From NCBI RefSeq assembly GCF_041468085.1, contig NZ_CP121014.1, positions 310,001 to 374,000 on the forward strand: 64,000 nt of DNA, given 5' to 3'. Made by a program: the position numbers and the translations under genes. Position 1 is the stretch's first letter. Every line of letters starts with the position of its first letter. The DNA comes from Tistrella mobilis. GTDB taxonomy: Bacteria > Pseudomonadota > Alphaproteobacteria > Tistrellales > Tistrellaceae. The notes under the pieces are model-generated. The model made no database searches and was not told the DNA's origin. It saw only the letters and a program-made list of their open reading frames with translations. This document shows, piece after piece, positions 1 to 8,043 of this stretch.

Positions 1-56
1 ACCGCGATGATCCAGGTGCCGGCCCGGACGGCGGCGTGCTTCACGATGCCTGACAT
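1..56 (-). CDS. 5' end of an unidentified minus-strand gene (partial)
   Basis: An ATG at 56-54 on the minus strand is preceded by AAGGA five bases upstream and opens a frame that runs off the left edge after 18 codons, beginning MSGIVKHAAVRAGTWIIA. Too little is present to name a family. It lies downstream of the acyl-CoA dehydrogenase on the same strand, about 200 bases away with a palindromic repeat between them. Start choice rests only on the ribosome binding site. Confidence 0.35.
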   Translation of the reverse strand, partial: MSGIVKHAAVRAGTWIIA

Positions 57-82
57 CGCCGTCCTTACACATCTGCGCGTGC

Positions 83-131
83 CATTCCCGTAGATGCCTG
101 CCTGGATCCCGGCCTTCGCCGGGATGACGGT
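83..131. repeat. Dispersed palindromic (REP-like) repeat, copy 1
   Basis: A roughly 49-base unit starting CATTCCCGTAGATGCCTGC and containing the inverted pair GGATCCCGGC and GCCGGGATGAC. A near-identical copy lies at 28441-28489 and an inverted half at 28311-28338. It sits between two minus-strand genes. Such elements are common in alphaproteobacterial intergenic DNA. Confidence 0.75.
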
Positions 132-256
132 TGTGATGGTGTGCGATGGCGATCGGATGCTGTGCCTGACATCCGCAGTTGAAGAGCCCCGGCGGGCCTG
201 CCGGGCATCGACTGATCCGGCATTCGCTGCATCCAGGCCGGTACCGGGCGTTGTGG

Positions 257-1462
257 TCAGAGGCCCAGGGCGTGTTTGGCCAGGATGTTGCGCTGGACTT
301 CGTTGGAGCCGCCCCAGATGGTGGGGGCGCGGTGGTAGAGGAATTCGGCCAGGATGCCGGCGGCGCCGTCGGGGCCGATCTCGATGCCCTGCGCCTCGGC
401 CTCCAGCAGCCGCACATCGAAGGGGATGCCGTAGAGGCCCAGCACGTCGGTGGCGAGTTCGGTGATCGCCTGCACCAGTTCGCTGCCGCGGATCTTGAGC
501 AGAGAGGCCTCGGCCCCGGGGGCGGCCCCGTCCATGGCGGCATCCAGCATGCGCAGCGTGGTCCATTCCAGCGCCAGCACGCGGATGTCCAGCCGGGCGA
601 CGCGGTCGCGGAAGCGGGGATCGTCGGCCAGCACGCCGCGGCCGTTGGCATGGGGCAGGCGGGCGGCCATGCGCCGGATCTTGCCGATCAGCCGCCTTGC
701 CTTGCCGGTTTCGGCCGAGAGCATGCGCTCATGCCCCAGCAGGAATTTGGCGTAGGTCCAGCCCTTGTTCTCGTCGCCCACCCGCTCACTCACCGGCACG
801 CGGACGTCGTCGAAGAACACTTCGTTCAGATGATGCGCGCCGTCGATGGAGATGATCGGCCGCACCGTCACCCCCGGCTGCTTCATGTCCAGCAGCAGGA
901 ACGAGATCCCCTCCTGGGGCCGCGCGGCATCACCGTCGGTGCGGGCCAGGCAGAACATCATGTCGGCCCAATGGGCCATGGTGGTCCAGATCTTGGAGCC
1001 GTTGACGATATAGTGGTCGCCATCGCGCACCGCCCGGGTCTTCAGCCCGGCCAGATCCGATCCGGCGCCCGGCTCGCTATAGCCCTGGCACCAGAACACG
1101 TCGGACGACAGGATGCCGGGCAGATGCCGTTCCTGCTGATCGGCATTGCCATAGGTGAAGATCACGGGGCCCACATAATTCACCCCGAAGGGCAGCAGCC
1201 AGGGGGCACCGGCGCGCGCGGTTTCTTCCTGGAAGATATAGCCTTCCACCGGCGTCCAGTCGCACCCGCCCCATTTCTTCGGCCAGAACCCGGCGATCCA
1301 GCCCTGTTCATGCAGGATCTTCTGCCAGCGGATGTGATCCGCGCGGGAAAGATGCCGCCCCTCCAGCACCTTCGCCCGGATATCCTCGGGCAGCCGCTCC
1401 TCGCAGAACCGCCGCACCTGATCGCGGAACGCCCGCTCTTCGGCCGTGAACTCGGCGTGCAT
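257..1462 (-). CDS. Acyl-CoA dehydrogenase family protein
   Basis: The 401-residue product is a soluble FAD enzyme that introduces an alpha-beta double bond into an acyl-CoA. The N-terminal helical domain opens with EFTAEERAFRDQVRRFCEE. The middle domain has the FAD/substrate motif GYSEPGAGSDLAGL and then NGSKIWTT. The C-terminal helical domain ends with WGGSNEVQRNILAKHALGL, where family members contact FAD. The catalytic base was not pinned down, so chain-length or branched specificity stays open. A start 25 codons upstream is possible, but the ATG at 1462 begins where family members begin. It is about 160 bases downstream of a small antitoxin-like gene and has no obvious operon partner in the window. 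Confidence 0.9.
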   Translation of the reverse strand: MHAEFTAEERAFRDQVRRFCEERLPEDIRAKVLEGRHLSRADHIRWQKILHEQGWIAGFWPKKWGGCDWTPVEGYIFQEETARAGAPWLLPFGVNYVGPVIFTYGNADQQERHLPGILSSDVFWCQGYSEPGAGSDLAGLKTRAVRDGDHYIVNGSKIWTTMAHWADMMFCLARTDGDAARPQEGISFLLLDMKQPGVTVRPIISIDGAHHLNEVFFDDVRVPVSERVGDENKGWTYAKFLLGHERMLSAETGKARRLIGKIRRMAARLPHANGRGVLADDPRFRDRVARLDIRVLALEWTTLRMLDAAMDGAAPGAEASLLKIRGSELVQAITELATDVLGLYGIPFDVRLLEAEAQGIEIGPDGAAGILAEFLYHRAPTIWGGSNEVQRNILAKHALGL

Positions 1463-1624
1463 GCCTCGCTCCGAACTGATTAATGATTCATGAGTCATTA
1501 TTCTTGTCGCCGAAACCGGGGCGGTGCGCAAGATCAAATCGTGTTGTGCGGTGCGGGAGAAATTTTAGGAGGAATTGTGCGGTGCGGTGGGGGGCGGCGG
1601 CGTGGGGCAGGGGGCGAGGGGGGC

Positions 1625-1783
1625 CTACCTGGGTCTGCGGGCTTCAGCCATGGCGATGTAGCGGGCTTCGAGTTCGTCGAAGACCTCGTCAGCAGGGTGG
1701 GTGCGTCCGGCGGCCCCGTCGGCGAGGCCGCGGAGGATGGCGGCGTCGAGGGGGGTGAGGTCGGGAGTGATTGGATTGTCCAT
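1625..1783 (-). CDS. Small antitoxin-like protein (orphan)
   Basis: A 52-residue protein with an excellent ribosome binding site (GGAGGA, seven bases before ATG at 1783). The core DAAILRGLADGAAGRTHPAD followed by EVFDELEARY resembles the C-terminal part of ParD/CopG-like antitoxins, whose tail wraps a ParE/RelE-type toxin. I see no toxin frame next to it: the acyl-CoA dehydrogenase lies downstream and a divergent helicase upstream. It may be an orphan, or control something unlinked. The family assignment comes from the shape of the motif only. Confidence 0.55.
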   Translation of the reverse strand: MDNPITPDLTPLDAAILRGLADGAAGRTHPADEVFDELEARYIAMAEARRPR

Positions 1784-2047
1784 GTGAATATCCTCCATTT
1801 TGCCGGTATTCGAGTGTATCATCATATCCTTTTCATCCGTGCGTTGACGATCGGAAGCATCGTATCTGAGGGGGACTATGCGGGGGATTGACGTTTCCGG
1901 GTGCCCTGCCTTGATGATTGCCGGATCTCTTCCGGTAGCTGAGCCTTCGGAGATGAGGGCAGGCGAGCACCCTTAGGAGCCGTGTGGGTGTCAACAGATA
2001 CCGCAGGTATCGGCATTCATGTAGAGTCAGGAGTGCGGAGCGGACAT

Positions 2048-5000
2048 ATGTCGAGCCGACCGTATATAAATAAAAATATTGCACAACTCGAACAAATTTT
2101 TCGACACGTGCGCGATGATGTAAATGAACTTGATGTTCTGGTCGACGAATTGTCTTATCGAAAGACGCCCAGAGCGAGAGCACTTGCTATAAAGGTAGAC
2201 AAGGCGCTGGCGGTACTGGTCAAGCGCGGGGCCGTTGCCGAGCCTACTCCTGCCGTTGCGGTGCATCGGTCCGATGCTGCGTCGATGCCTTTTTCTGCAA
2301 CTCCGCCGAGTAATGCGCACGGCTTGGGCAGGTCGATCTCCCCGAGGGGTCCTGAGATCCCGGCTGTGCCCGATACTCCAGTCCTGCAGCCGGAAGTCGT
2401 ACATGTCCCGATAGATCTGGAGGCTCTTCCCTCCTTCTCTCCGTCAGGTCGGCCGGATGATGCGCGCGCCATACTGGCAGCGTGGACAGCCCTGGAGGCC
2501 CTGTCTCCTCAGAGTTACAAACGTCCACAGGACCTTGCGGCCGGCGAGCGGTCTCGGGTCGTGCCATTGGAACGTGGTGTTCCATGGGAAGCATCGGTCC
2601 GCAGCAGGCCAAACCATAAGCTCTACTTCGAGGTCTTTCTCGGCGCCATTGCGCTCGACGGAGCATCGGATGAACTGGCTCAGGCGTTTGGCGAAGACGT
2701 CGAGCGTTCTCGTCCCGATGGCAAGAAGGCGGCGATCGGCTCAATTCTTGTAAATAAAGAAGGTCATGTACTTGAGGAGAAGGGCATTGCCGTCTCCAGT
2801 TTTGCCTGGGCACTCAGGGTAGCACTTGATCGCAAACTCGATAAATTGGGAGCATGGCCGCAGGTAGAACGGCATGTCGTCGAAAAACTGGACCGGATGG
2901 TGCGACATCACGACAGCGACGGAAAACCGATCCCGCTCGATCTGGATGTCGTAAACCAGGTGCATCGATGGCTCGTGGCCCAGTTTGGCGTGCCCGCTCA
3001 TCTTGTCGAGCCGCCAAGCTTTGCACTGAAGGTGTTTCACTACTATAAAGCAAAGACGCCGCCTGAGCCATCTTTGCTGAATTCGTTCTATCTTGAGGAT
3101 CTTGGCCAGGCTGTCAAAGTGATCGAGGGGGGGCGGGGCGGGCTTGGCCTTCTGCGCTATATGGGCATCGGGCAGCCTGCCGAGAAAGTCGACGTCCTCT
3201 CGCCCGCTGCGGCTATTGAACCTTTCGTCTCGCCGTCGCTTATGCCGCCGGCACGTTGGCCGTCGCCGGGCGGCCACCCACTGGTTCTGCTGCAACAGGC
3301 TGCCGTCAATATTGCACGTGCGGAACTTGGCGGAACAGCCGGTATCTTGGGCATCAATGGACCGCCGGGAACCGGAAAGACGACGCTTCTCAGGGACATT
3401 GTCGTCGGATGCATTGTCGATCGCGCCATCGCAATGGTTGCGTTCGACCAGCCGGAGGAGGCGTTTGAGGCGACGGGCCAGAAGGCGGCAATGGGGCAGA
3501 ACGCGTTTCTGCACTTTTATCGGTTGGATGCGTCGCTGAAAGGCCACGAGGTCATCATTGCGTCGTCGAACAATAGGGCCGTTGAGAACGTCAGCAAGGA
3601 ACTGCCTCTGAAGGACGCCAATGGTCGTCATGACCGGATGTCGTACTTCAGGTCGATCAGCGATCTGATCGCGAACCCCAATCCTATCGATTCTTATGGC
3701 GAGAACGACATCTCCTATCGCGAGCCGGTCGAAACCTGGGGACTGATGGCTGCCGTGCTCGGCAACAGCGGTAACCGCGCGGCGTTTCAGCGGGCGTTCT
3801 GGTGGAACGATGACGGTGGCTTTCGTACCTATCTGAAAGCGGCGCGCGGCCTTGACGTCCTGTGCGAGATCAAGGATCAGCAGACCGGCAAAATTCTGGA
3901 TCGGGTGTTGCCACCGGTGGTCGCTCTCGAACGCCCGAGCAATAATGGTACGGATGCTGCTGCTGCCTGGCGGCAGGCCCGTGCTGCCTTCCTGCGGATC
4001 AAAGAGGCGGTGGACACCGAAATTGCCGGCTTTGAGAAAATCCGCAAGGATGTTCTGGCGGCCAAGAAAGCCTCAGACGATCTGCTGAATCTTGAACGAA
4101 TTTTTTCTGAACTGAAGCAGGCCGTCGCGCAATCTCTTCAGACAATAAAACTGTGCCGTCAGGCGCACGAAGACGCCGTGGTACAGGTTGGGGTGCGCAC
4201 GGCACTGCTGGATGCTCACAATGCCAACAGGCCCGGACTCTTTTCTCGTGTTCTCGGATCTGCGGGGAAATCCTGGCGCTCTACTGAACGGGACCTTTCC
4301 GAATCGGTCGACCAAGCCATCCGACAGCAGAAAACGGCGCAGGATGCTCTGCAGAAAGCCGAGACCGGCTTGATGCGACTTCAAGCTCGGCTGCAGGCGG
4401 TCGAGGAAGAAACTTTGAAAAAAAGGCAGCATGTATCCGCTCTTGATGCGGCTGTGGTGCAGGCACGAAACCAACTGGGTGGCAGAATTGTCGATGAGCA
4501 GCTGTTTAAGCGCGCGCATGACGAAATTCATCTGACAGCGCCGTGGCTGCCCAACAACCTCCACAGTATGCGTGAAGATCTGTTTGCTGCGGCCCTGACG
4601 GTCCACAAAGCGTTCATCGACGCCTCTGCAAGTCGTCTGCAGCACAATCTGGGTTTGCTGATGTCAGCGATGAACGCCGGTTCGTTCAAATCTCCGGCCC
4701 ATCGTGAACTGCTGCCCGATCTCTGGTCTACGTTGTTCATGGTAGTGCCGGTTGTCTCAACGACCTTCGCTTCCGTCAGAGCCATGTTCGGCGATTTGCC
4801 CCCTGAGAGCCTGGGTTGGTTGCTGATTGACGAAGCCGGGCAGGCACTTCCTCAGGCAGCGGTCGGCGCGATCATGCGGGTGAAGCGCTCTATTGTCGTG
4901 GGTGATCCGCTGCAAGTTCCCCCGGTAGTCACGCTGCCCGAGAGATTGACGTCTGAAATCTGCAAATACTACAATATTGAGGAAACCAAATGGTCCGCGC

Positions 5001-5683
5001 CATCGGCATCTGCACAGACACTCGCCGATCAGGCATCGCGTTTTCGATCAATCTTCGTTGCGGATGTCGGCGACCGAGAGGTCGGTTTGCCTCTTCTCGT
5101 ACATCGGCGGTGTCAGAATCCGATGTTCGACGTTTCCAATTCCATCGCCTACGCACGCCAGATGGTACATGCAGCAGGGGCGAGGCGTCCCGGCCCGATC
5201 GGCACAGTGTGGGGGCCATCTCGATGGATCAATATTAATGGTCACGCCGACACTAAATGGTGCCCCGAGGAGGGCGAGGTCGTTGTCCGGATGTTAATAC
5301 AGCTGGCTGCATCTGGTGTCCGTAATCCTGATCTCTTTATAATTACACCATTTAAAATAATTGAGACGGAAATGCGAAGACGAGTCGCTGGCGAAGTAGA
5401 CTTGCTCCGAGAGTTCGGGGTACAGAAGGATCAATGGGCCCGGGATCGCGTCGGTACCATCCATACGTTCCAAGGTCGGGAAGCGGATACGGTTATCCTG
5501 CTATTGGGTGCACCCAACGCGGCTCAGCACAGGGCCCGGCAGTGGGCAGCGAACCCGCCCAACATTATCAATGTCGCTGTTACACGCGCGAAACAGAACC
5601 TGTACGTGATCGGCTCAGCCAATGCATGGGCGGGTTCTGGAGCCAGTCTGCAAGTCCTTCAGCGCCATCTGGCTACACACTGA
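2048..5683 (+). CDS. Large SF1 (DNA2/UPF1-like) helicase, possible defence protein
   Basis: The 1,211-residue protein is a superfamily 1 nucleic-acid helicase. Walker A (NGPPGTGKTT) lies near residue 440, the DEAG-type motif II (LLIDEAGQALPQAA) near 928 with motif III (VGDPLQVPPVV) soon after. Motif V (HTFQGREADTVILL) is near 1139 and motif VI (NVAVTRAKQNLYVIG) near 1176. Between motifs I and II lies a roughly 480-residue insert rich in charged helices, likely coiled coil around 665-800. The first 60 residues are helical, with ELSYRKTPRARAL, a helical module I associate with several defence-type proteins. Start chosen at ATG 2048 behind GGAG; an in-frame start at 1982 lacks one. The gene is AT-richer than its neighbours, stands alone and lies between two orphan antitoxin-like genes, suggesting transfer. 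A role in phage or plasmid defence is inference; a housekeeping helicase is less likely. Confidence 0.8.
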   Translation: MSSRPYINKNIAQLEQIFRHVRDDVNELDVLVDELSYRKTPRARALAIKVDKALAVLVKRGAVAEPTPAVAVHRSDAASMPFSATPPSNAHGLGRSISPRGPEIPAVPDTPVLQPEVVHVPIDLEALPSFSPSGRPDDARAILAAWTALEALSPQSYKRPQDLAAGERSRVVPLERGVPWEASVRSRPNHKLYFEVFLGAIALDGASDELAQAFGEDVERSRPDGKKAAIGSILVNKEGHVLEEKGIAVSSFAWALRVALDRKLDKLGAWPQVERHVVEKLDRMVRHHDSDGKPIPLDLDVVNQVHRWLVAQFGVPAHLVEPPSFALKVFHYYKAKTPPEPSLLNSFYLEDLGQAVKVIEGGRGGLGLLRYMGIGQPAEKVDVLSPAAAIEPFVSPSLMPPARWPSPGGHPLVLLQQAAVNIARAELGGTAGILGINGPPGTGKTTLLRDIVVGCIVDRAIAMVAFDQPEEAFEATGQKAAMGQNAFLHFYRLDASLKGHEVIIASSNNRAVENVSKELPLKDANGRHDRMSYFRSISDLIANPNPIDSYGENDISYREPVETWGLMAAVLGNSGNRAAFQRAFWWNDDGGFRTYLKAARGLDVLCEIKDQQTGKILDRVLPPVVALERPSNNGTDAAAAWRQARAAFLRIKEAVDTEIAGFEKIRKDVLAAKKASDDLLNLERIFSELKQAVAQSLQTIKLCRQAHEDAVVQVGVRTALLDAHNANRPGLFSRVLGSAGKSWRSTERDLSESVDQAIRQQKTAQDALQKAETGLMRLQARLQAVEEETLKKRQHVSALDAAVVQARNQLGGRIVDEQLFKRAHDEIHLTAPWLPNNLHSMREDLFAAALTVHKAFIDASASRLQHNLGLLMSAMNAGSFKSPAHRELLPDLWSTLFMVVPVVSTTFASVRAMFGDLPPESLGWLLIDEAGQALPQAAVGAIMRVKRSIVVGDPLQVPPVVTLPERLTSEICKYYNIEETKWSAPSASAQTLADQASRFRSIFVADVGDREVGLPLLVHRRCQNPMFDVSNSIAYARQMVHAAGARRPGPIGTVWGPSRWININGHADTKWCPEEGEVVVRMLIQLAASGVRNPDLFIITPFKIIETEMRRRVAGEVDLLREFGVQKDQWARDRVGTIHTFQGREADTVILLLGAPNAAQHRARQWAANPPNIINVAVTRAKQNLYVIGSANAWAGSGASLQVLQRHLATH

Positions 5684-5752
5684 CGTTGAAGTTATTGTCT
5701 CATAAATCCCTTTATCTAAGGGCATGTCGTCCGATATTTTTCTGACGATCAT

Positions 5753-5783
5753 CCCGGTATATATTCGATCTGGTGTATACGGG
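5753..5783. promoter_or_regulatory. Imperfect inverted repeat before the AbrB-type gene
   Basis: Arms CCCGGTATATA (5753-5763) and TGTATACGGG (5774-5783) form an imperfect inverted repeat whose right arm touches the GGGAGG ribosome binding site. Antitoxins of the MazE/VapB type usually bind such repeats to repress themselves, so this is a plausible autoregulatory operator. Confidence 0.4.
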
Positions 5784-5792
5784 AGGCCCGAC

Positions 5793-6047
5793 ATGCCCCA
5801 GCTCGCAAAGATAGTCAAATCCGGCGATTCACAGGCTGTGTGGTTGCCGAAGGATTTCCGCTTCGATGTTGACGAGGTTGAAATCACGCGAGAGGGCGAT
5901 GCCGTGGTGCTGCGTCCGAAGATTGATGCCGACCGGCGCCGGGCGGCGTTACGCGCCGCCATCGCCCGCGGCCTGAGCGACGACGTCATGATCGACGGCC
6001 GCGACCAGCCCGATTTCCCGCCCGATCTCTCACCCCCCGATCTCTGA
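5793..6047 (+). CDS. AbrB/SpoVT-fold antitoxin (VapB-like), orphan
   Basis: An 84-residue protein. Residues 1-45 form a swapped-hairpin AbrB-like DNA-binding domain: AKIVKSGDSQAVWLPKDF followed by VEITREGDAVVLRPK is the VapB pattern. The tail (about 50-84) is proline- and acid-rich, as expected of a toxin-neutralising segment. Start at 5793 is set by GGGAGG six bases upstream. VapB normally precedes a PIN-domain VapC, but here the next feature is a terminator and then a convergent dehydrogenase, so no toxin partner is visible. It is either an orphan antitoxin or a remnant. Confidence 0.75.
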   Translation: MPQLAKIVKSGDSQAVWLPKDFRFDVDEVEITREGDAVVLRPKIDADRRRAALRAAIARGLSDDVMIDGRDQPDFPPDLSPPDL

Positions 6048-6062
6048 CCCTACCACCCCCCC

Positions 6063-6094
6063 AAAAAAACAGCCGCACCCCCAAGGATGCGGCC
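6063..6094 (-). terminator. Rho-independent terminator for the SDR gene
   Basis: On the minus strand GCCGCATCC pairs with GGGTGCGGC (nine pairs, one G-T) around a TTGG loop, followed by TG and seven T. It lies 44 bases past the dehydrogenase stop. Confidence 0.85.
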
Positions 6095-6137
6095 GTTCTC
6101 ACCCCTCCACCCCGCCCGTATCCGGGCAGGCCAGAGG

Positions 6138-7040
6138 TCAGCTCTTCTTCAGCGCCGCCGTGGCGTTGCCGATTTCGAACGTGCCCTGGGCGGTGCCGCT
6201 TTCGGGCACGATTTCGCGGGCGCGGTCGCCGATTTCGTCGATGCGGGCGGCGATCTGCTCGGCGGCGTCGGGGCCGTCGCCGATGTAGACGCCTTCGGTC
6301 AGCGTCACATAGGCGCGTTCAAAGCTGCCGGCGCCGGCGTTCAGGATCATCCGGGTCGGCGCGTCTTCCGACACCAGATAGAGCAGGCCGGGGGAGACCG
6401 TCTCGGGGCGCAGCGCCGCCAGAACCTCGGCCGTCATCAGGCCCTCGGTCATGCGGGTGGCGGCGGTGGGGGCCAGGCAGTTGACGCGGATGTCGTTCTT
6501 AACGCCTTCCAGCGACAGGGTCTGCATCAGCCCCACCAGCGCCATCTTGGCGGCGCCGTAATTGGACTGGCCGAAATTGCCGTACAGGCCCGAGGACGAG
6601 GTGGTCATCACCACGCGGCCGTAATTCTGCGCGCGCATGATCTCCCACACCGCCTTGGTGCAGATCACAGCACCCATCAGGTGCACGTCGACCACCAGGC
6701 GGAAATCGTCCAGGCTCATCTTCGCGAAGCTCTTGTCGCGCAGAATGCCGGCATTGTTGACCAGAATGTCGACCCGGCCCCAGCGCGCCATGGTCTCGGC
6801 GACCATCGCCTCAACCGCCGCCGCATCGGTCACCGAGGCGCCGCTCGCCATCGCCTCGCCGCCGGCGGCCTCGATCTCGGCCACGACCTGGGCGGCCGCA
6901 TCCGAAGACCGCCCGTCGGCGCCCAGATCGTTCACCACCACCTTCGCACCGCGCGCGGCCAGCGCCAGCGCATGGCAACGGCCAAGACCGCCGCCGGCCC
7001 CGGTCACGATGGCAACGCGGCCGTCGAACCTCATGCTCAT
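6138..7040 (-). CDS. Short-chain dehydrogenase, MFE-2/3-hydroxyacyl-CoA type
   Basis: The 300-residue cytosolic NAD(P)-dependent oxidoreductase has a Rossmann motif TGAGGGLGRCHALALA near residue 13, VVVNDLG after beta-2, NNAG near 100, and a catalytic Ser-Tyr-Lys set in TTSSSGLYGNFGQSNYGAAK near 150-165. The N-terminal sequence and NDLG match the 3-hydroxyacyl-CoA dehydrogenase module of peroxisomal multifunctional enzyme type 2, so a hydroxyacyl-CoA substrate is plausible. About 50 extra C-terminal residues follow the core fold. The ATG at 7040 has GGTGGAG behind it; an ATG six bases later is also possible. The gene is monocistronic, ended by the terminator at 6063-6094. Confidence 0.85.
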   Translation of the reverse strand: MSMRFDGRVAIVTGAGGGLGRCHALALAARGAKVVVNDLGADGRSSDAAAQVVAEIEAAGGEAMASGASVTDAAAVEAMVAETMARWGRVDILVNNAGILRDKSFAKMSLDDFRLVVDVHLMGAVICTKAVWEIMRAQNYGRVVMTTSSSGLYGNFGQSNYGAAKMALVGLMQTLSLEGVKNDIRVNCLAPTAATRMTEGLMTAEVLAALRPETVSPGLLYLVSEDAPTRMILNAGAGSFERAYVTLTEGVYIGDGPDAAEQIAARIDEIGDRAREIVPESGTAQGTFEIGNATAALKKS

Positions 7041-7239
7041 GAACTCCACCTTCCCTGTCGGTCGTCTTCCGCTTTGCAGGTCCGGCCACCCTCTTGGCAT
7101 ATGACCCCTGGGCACACCTTCGCCTCAGGCATATGGGGGCATGATCGGCGGACCCGCCGCCCGCGGCGCGTCTGCCGCGGGCAGGCGCGATCATAGCGGC
7201 TGCGCGCCGCAGCGCAAAATATACGGTGTTTGAAAGATC

Positions 7240-8043
7240 TTACGGCCGGCCATAGGCGCCGGCGCCGCCGGCTTCGGCCGAGGCCTCCCGCGCTGCGGCG
7301 AAGATCAGGGCGCGGTCGTCTTCCGACAGCGCGGTGGTGGTGGTGGTGGTCACCACGCAGGCAACTTCGTGCTGGGCATCGAAAACCGGCGCCGCCTGGC
7401 CGGTGATGCCGGACAGCAGATGGCCGCTGAGTTCATGGCCGAAGGTCTGGCGGATCCGCGCCAGATCGCGGGCGGCCGGCGGCTTGCCGCGGAACGGCGC
7501 CGGCTGGAGCCTGCGCGCCACCTCGATCCGCTCCGGCGGCAGAAAGGCCTGGAAGACCAGGCCGCAGGCGGTGTTGTCGAGCGGCAGCACATCGCCCAGG
7601 CCGATGGCGCTGATCGAGAAATAGGCGCTGCGATACCAGCGCACCACGGTGGGGCCGCGATCGGTCCAGATCGCCACCCCGCCGCTGGCGGCGATGCGCA
7701 TCGCCAGCGCCTTCATATGCCGTGCCGCCACCTCCACCGCATCGATCCGGCGCAGCGCGCCGATGCCGATATCCAGCGCCGTGGGGCCCAGATCATAGCG
7801 GCCGCTGGCGGTTTCCTGCACCGCCAGCCCCTCCTTGATCAGGCTTTGCATATAGCGATGGGCGGTCGAGGTGCCGGTGCCGGCGCGGCGGGCCAGTTCT
7901 CCCAGCGCCATCGGCCCTTCGGCATCGGCCAGAATGGTGAGAAAGCGCGCCGCGATCGAGACCGACTGAATGGTGCCGGATCGCCGCTCCCCCCCCTTTT
8001 CGTCCTCTGTCCCCTTGTCGTCCTCCATCTCCACCCCGCTCAT
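7240..8043 (-). CDS. IclR-family transcriptional regulator of the TRAP operon
   Basis: A 267-residue protein. The winged helix-turn-helix (about residues 25-85) contains LGELARRAGTGTSTAHRYMQ, and the effector domain (about 100-255) contains LDNTACGLVFQAFLP and HEVACVV. A run of six threonines (about 232-237) comes from a GTG repeat in the DNA. Its ATG overlaps the dctM stop (ATGA at 8040-8043), so it is translationally coupled as the last gene of the TRAP operon. It therefore probably senses the imported acid or a product and controls dctPQM and perhaps the divergent VOC gene. The ligand is unknown. Confidence 0.85.
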   Translation of the reverse strand: MSGVEMEDDKGTEDEKGGERRSGTIQSVSIAARFLTILADAEGPMALGELARRAGTGTSTAHRYMQSLIKEGLAVQETASGRYDLGPTALDIGIGALRRIDAVEVAARHMKALAMRIAASGGVAIWTDRGPTVVRWYRSAYFSISAIGLGDVLPLDNTACGLVFQAFLPPERIEVARRLQPAPFRGKPPAARDLARIRQTFGHELSGHLLSGITGQAAPVFDAQHEVACVVTTTTTTALSEDDRALIFAAAREASAEAGGAGAYGRP

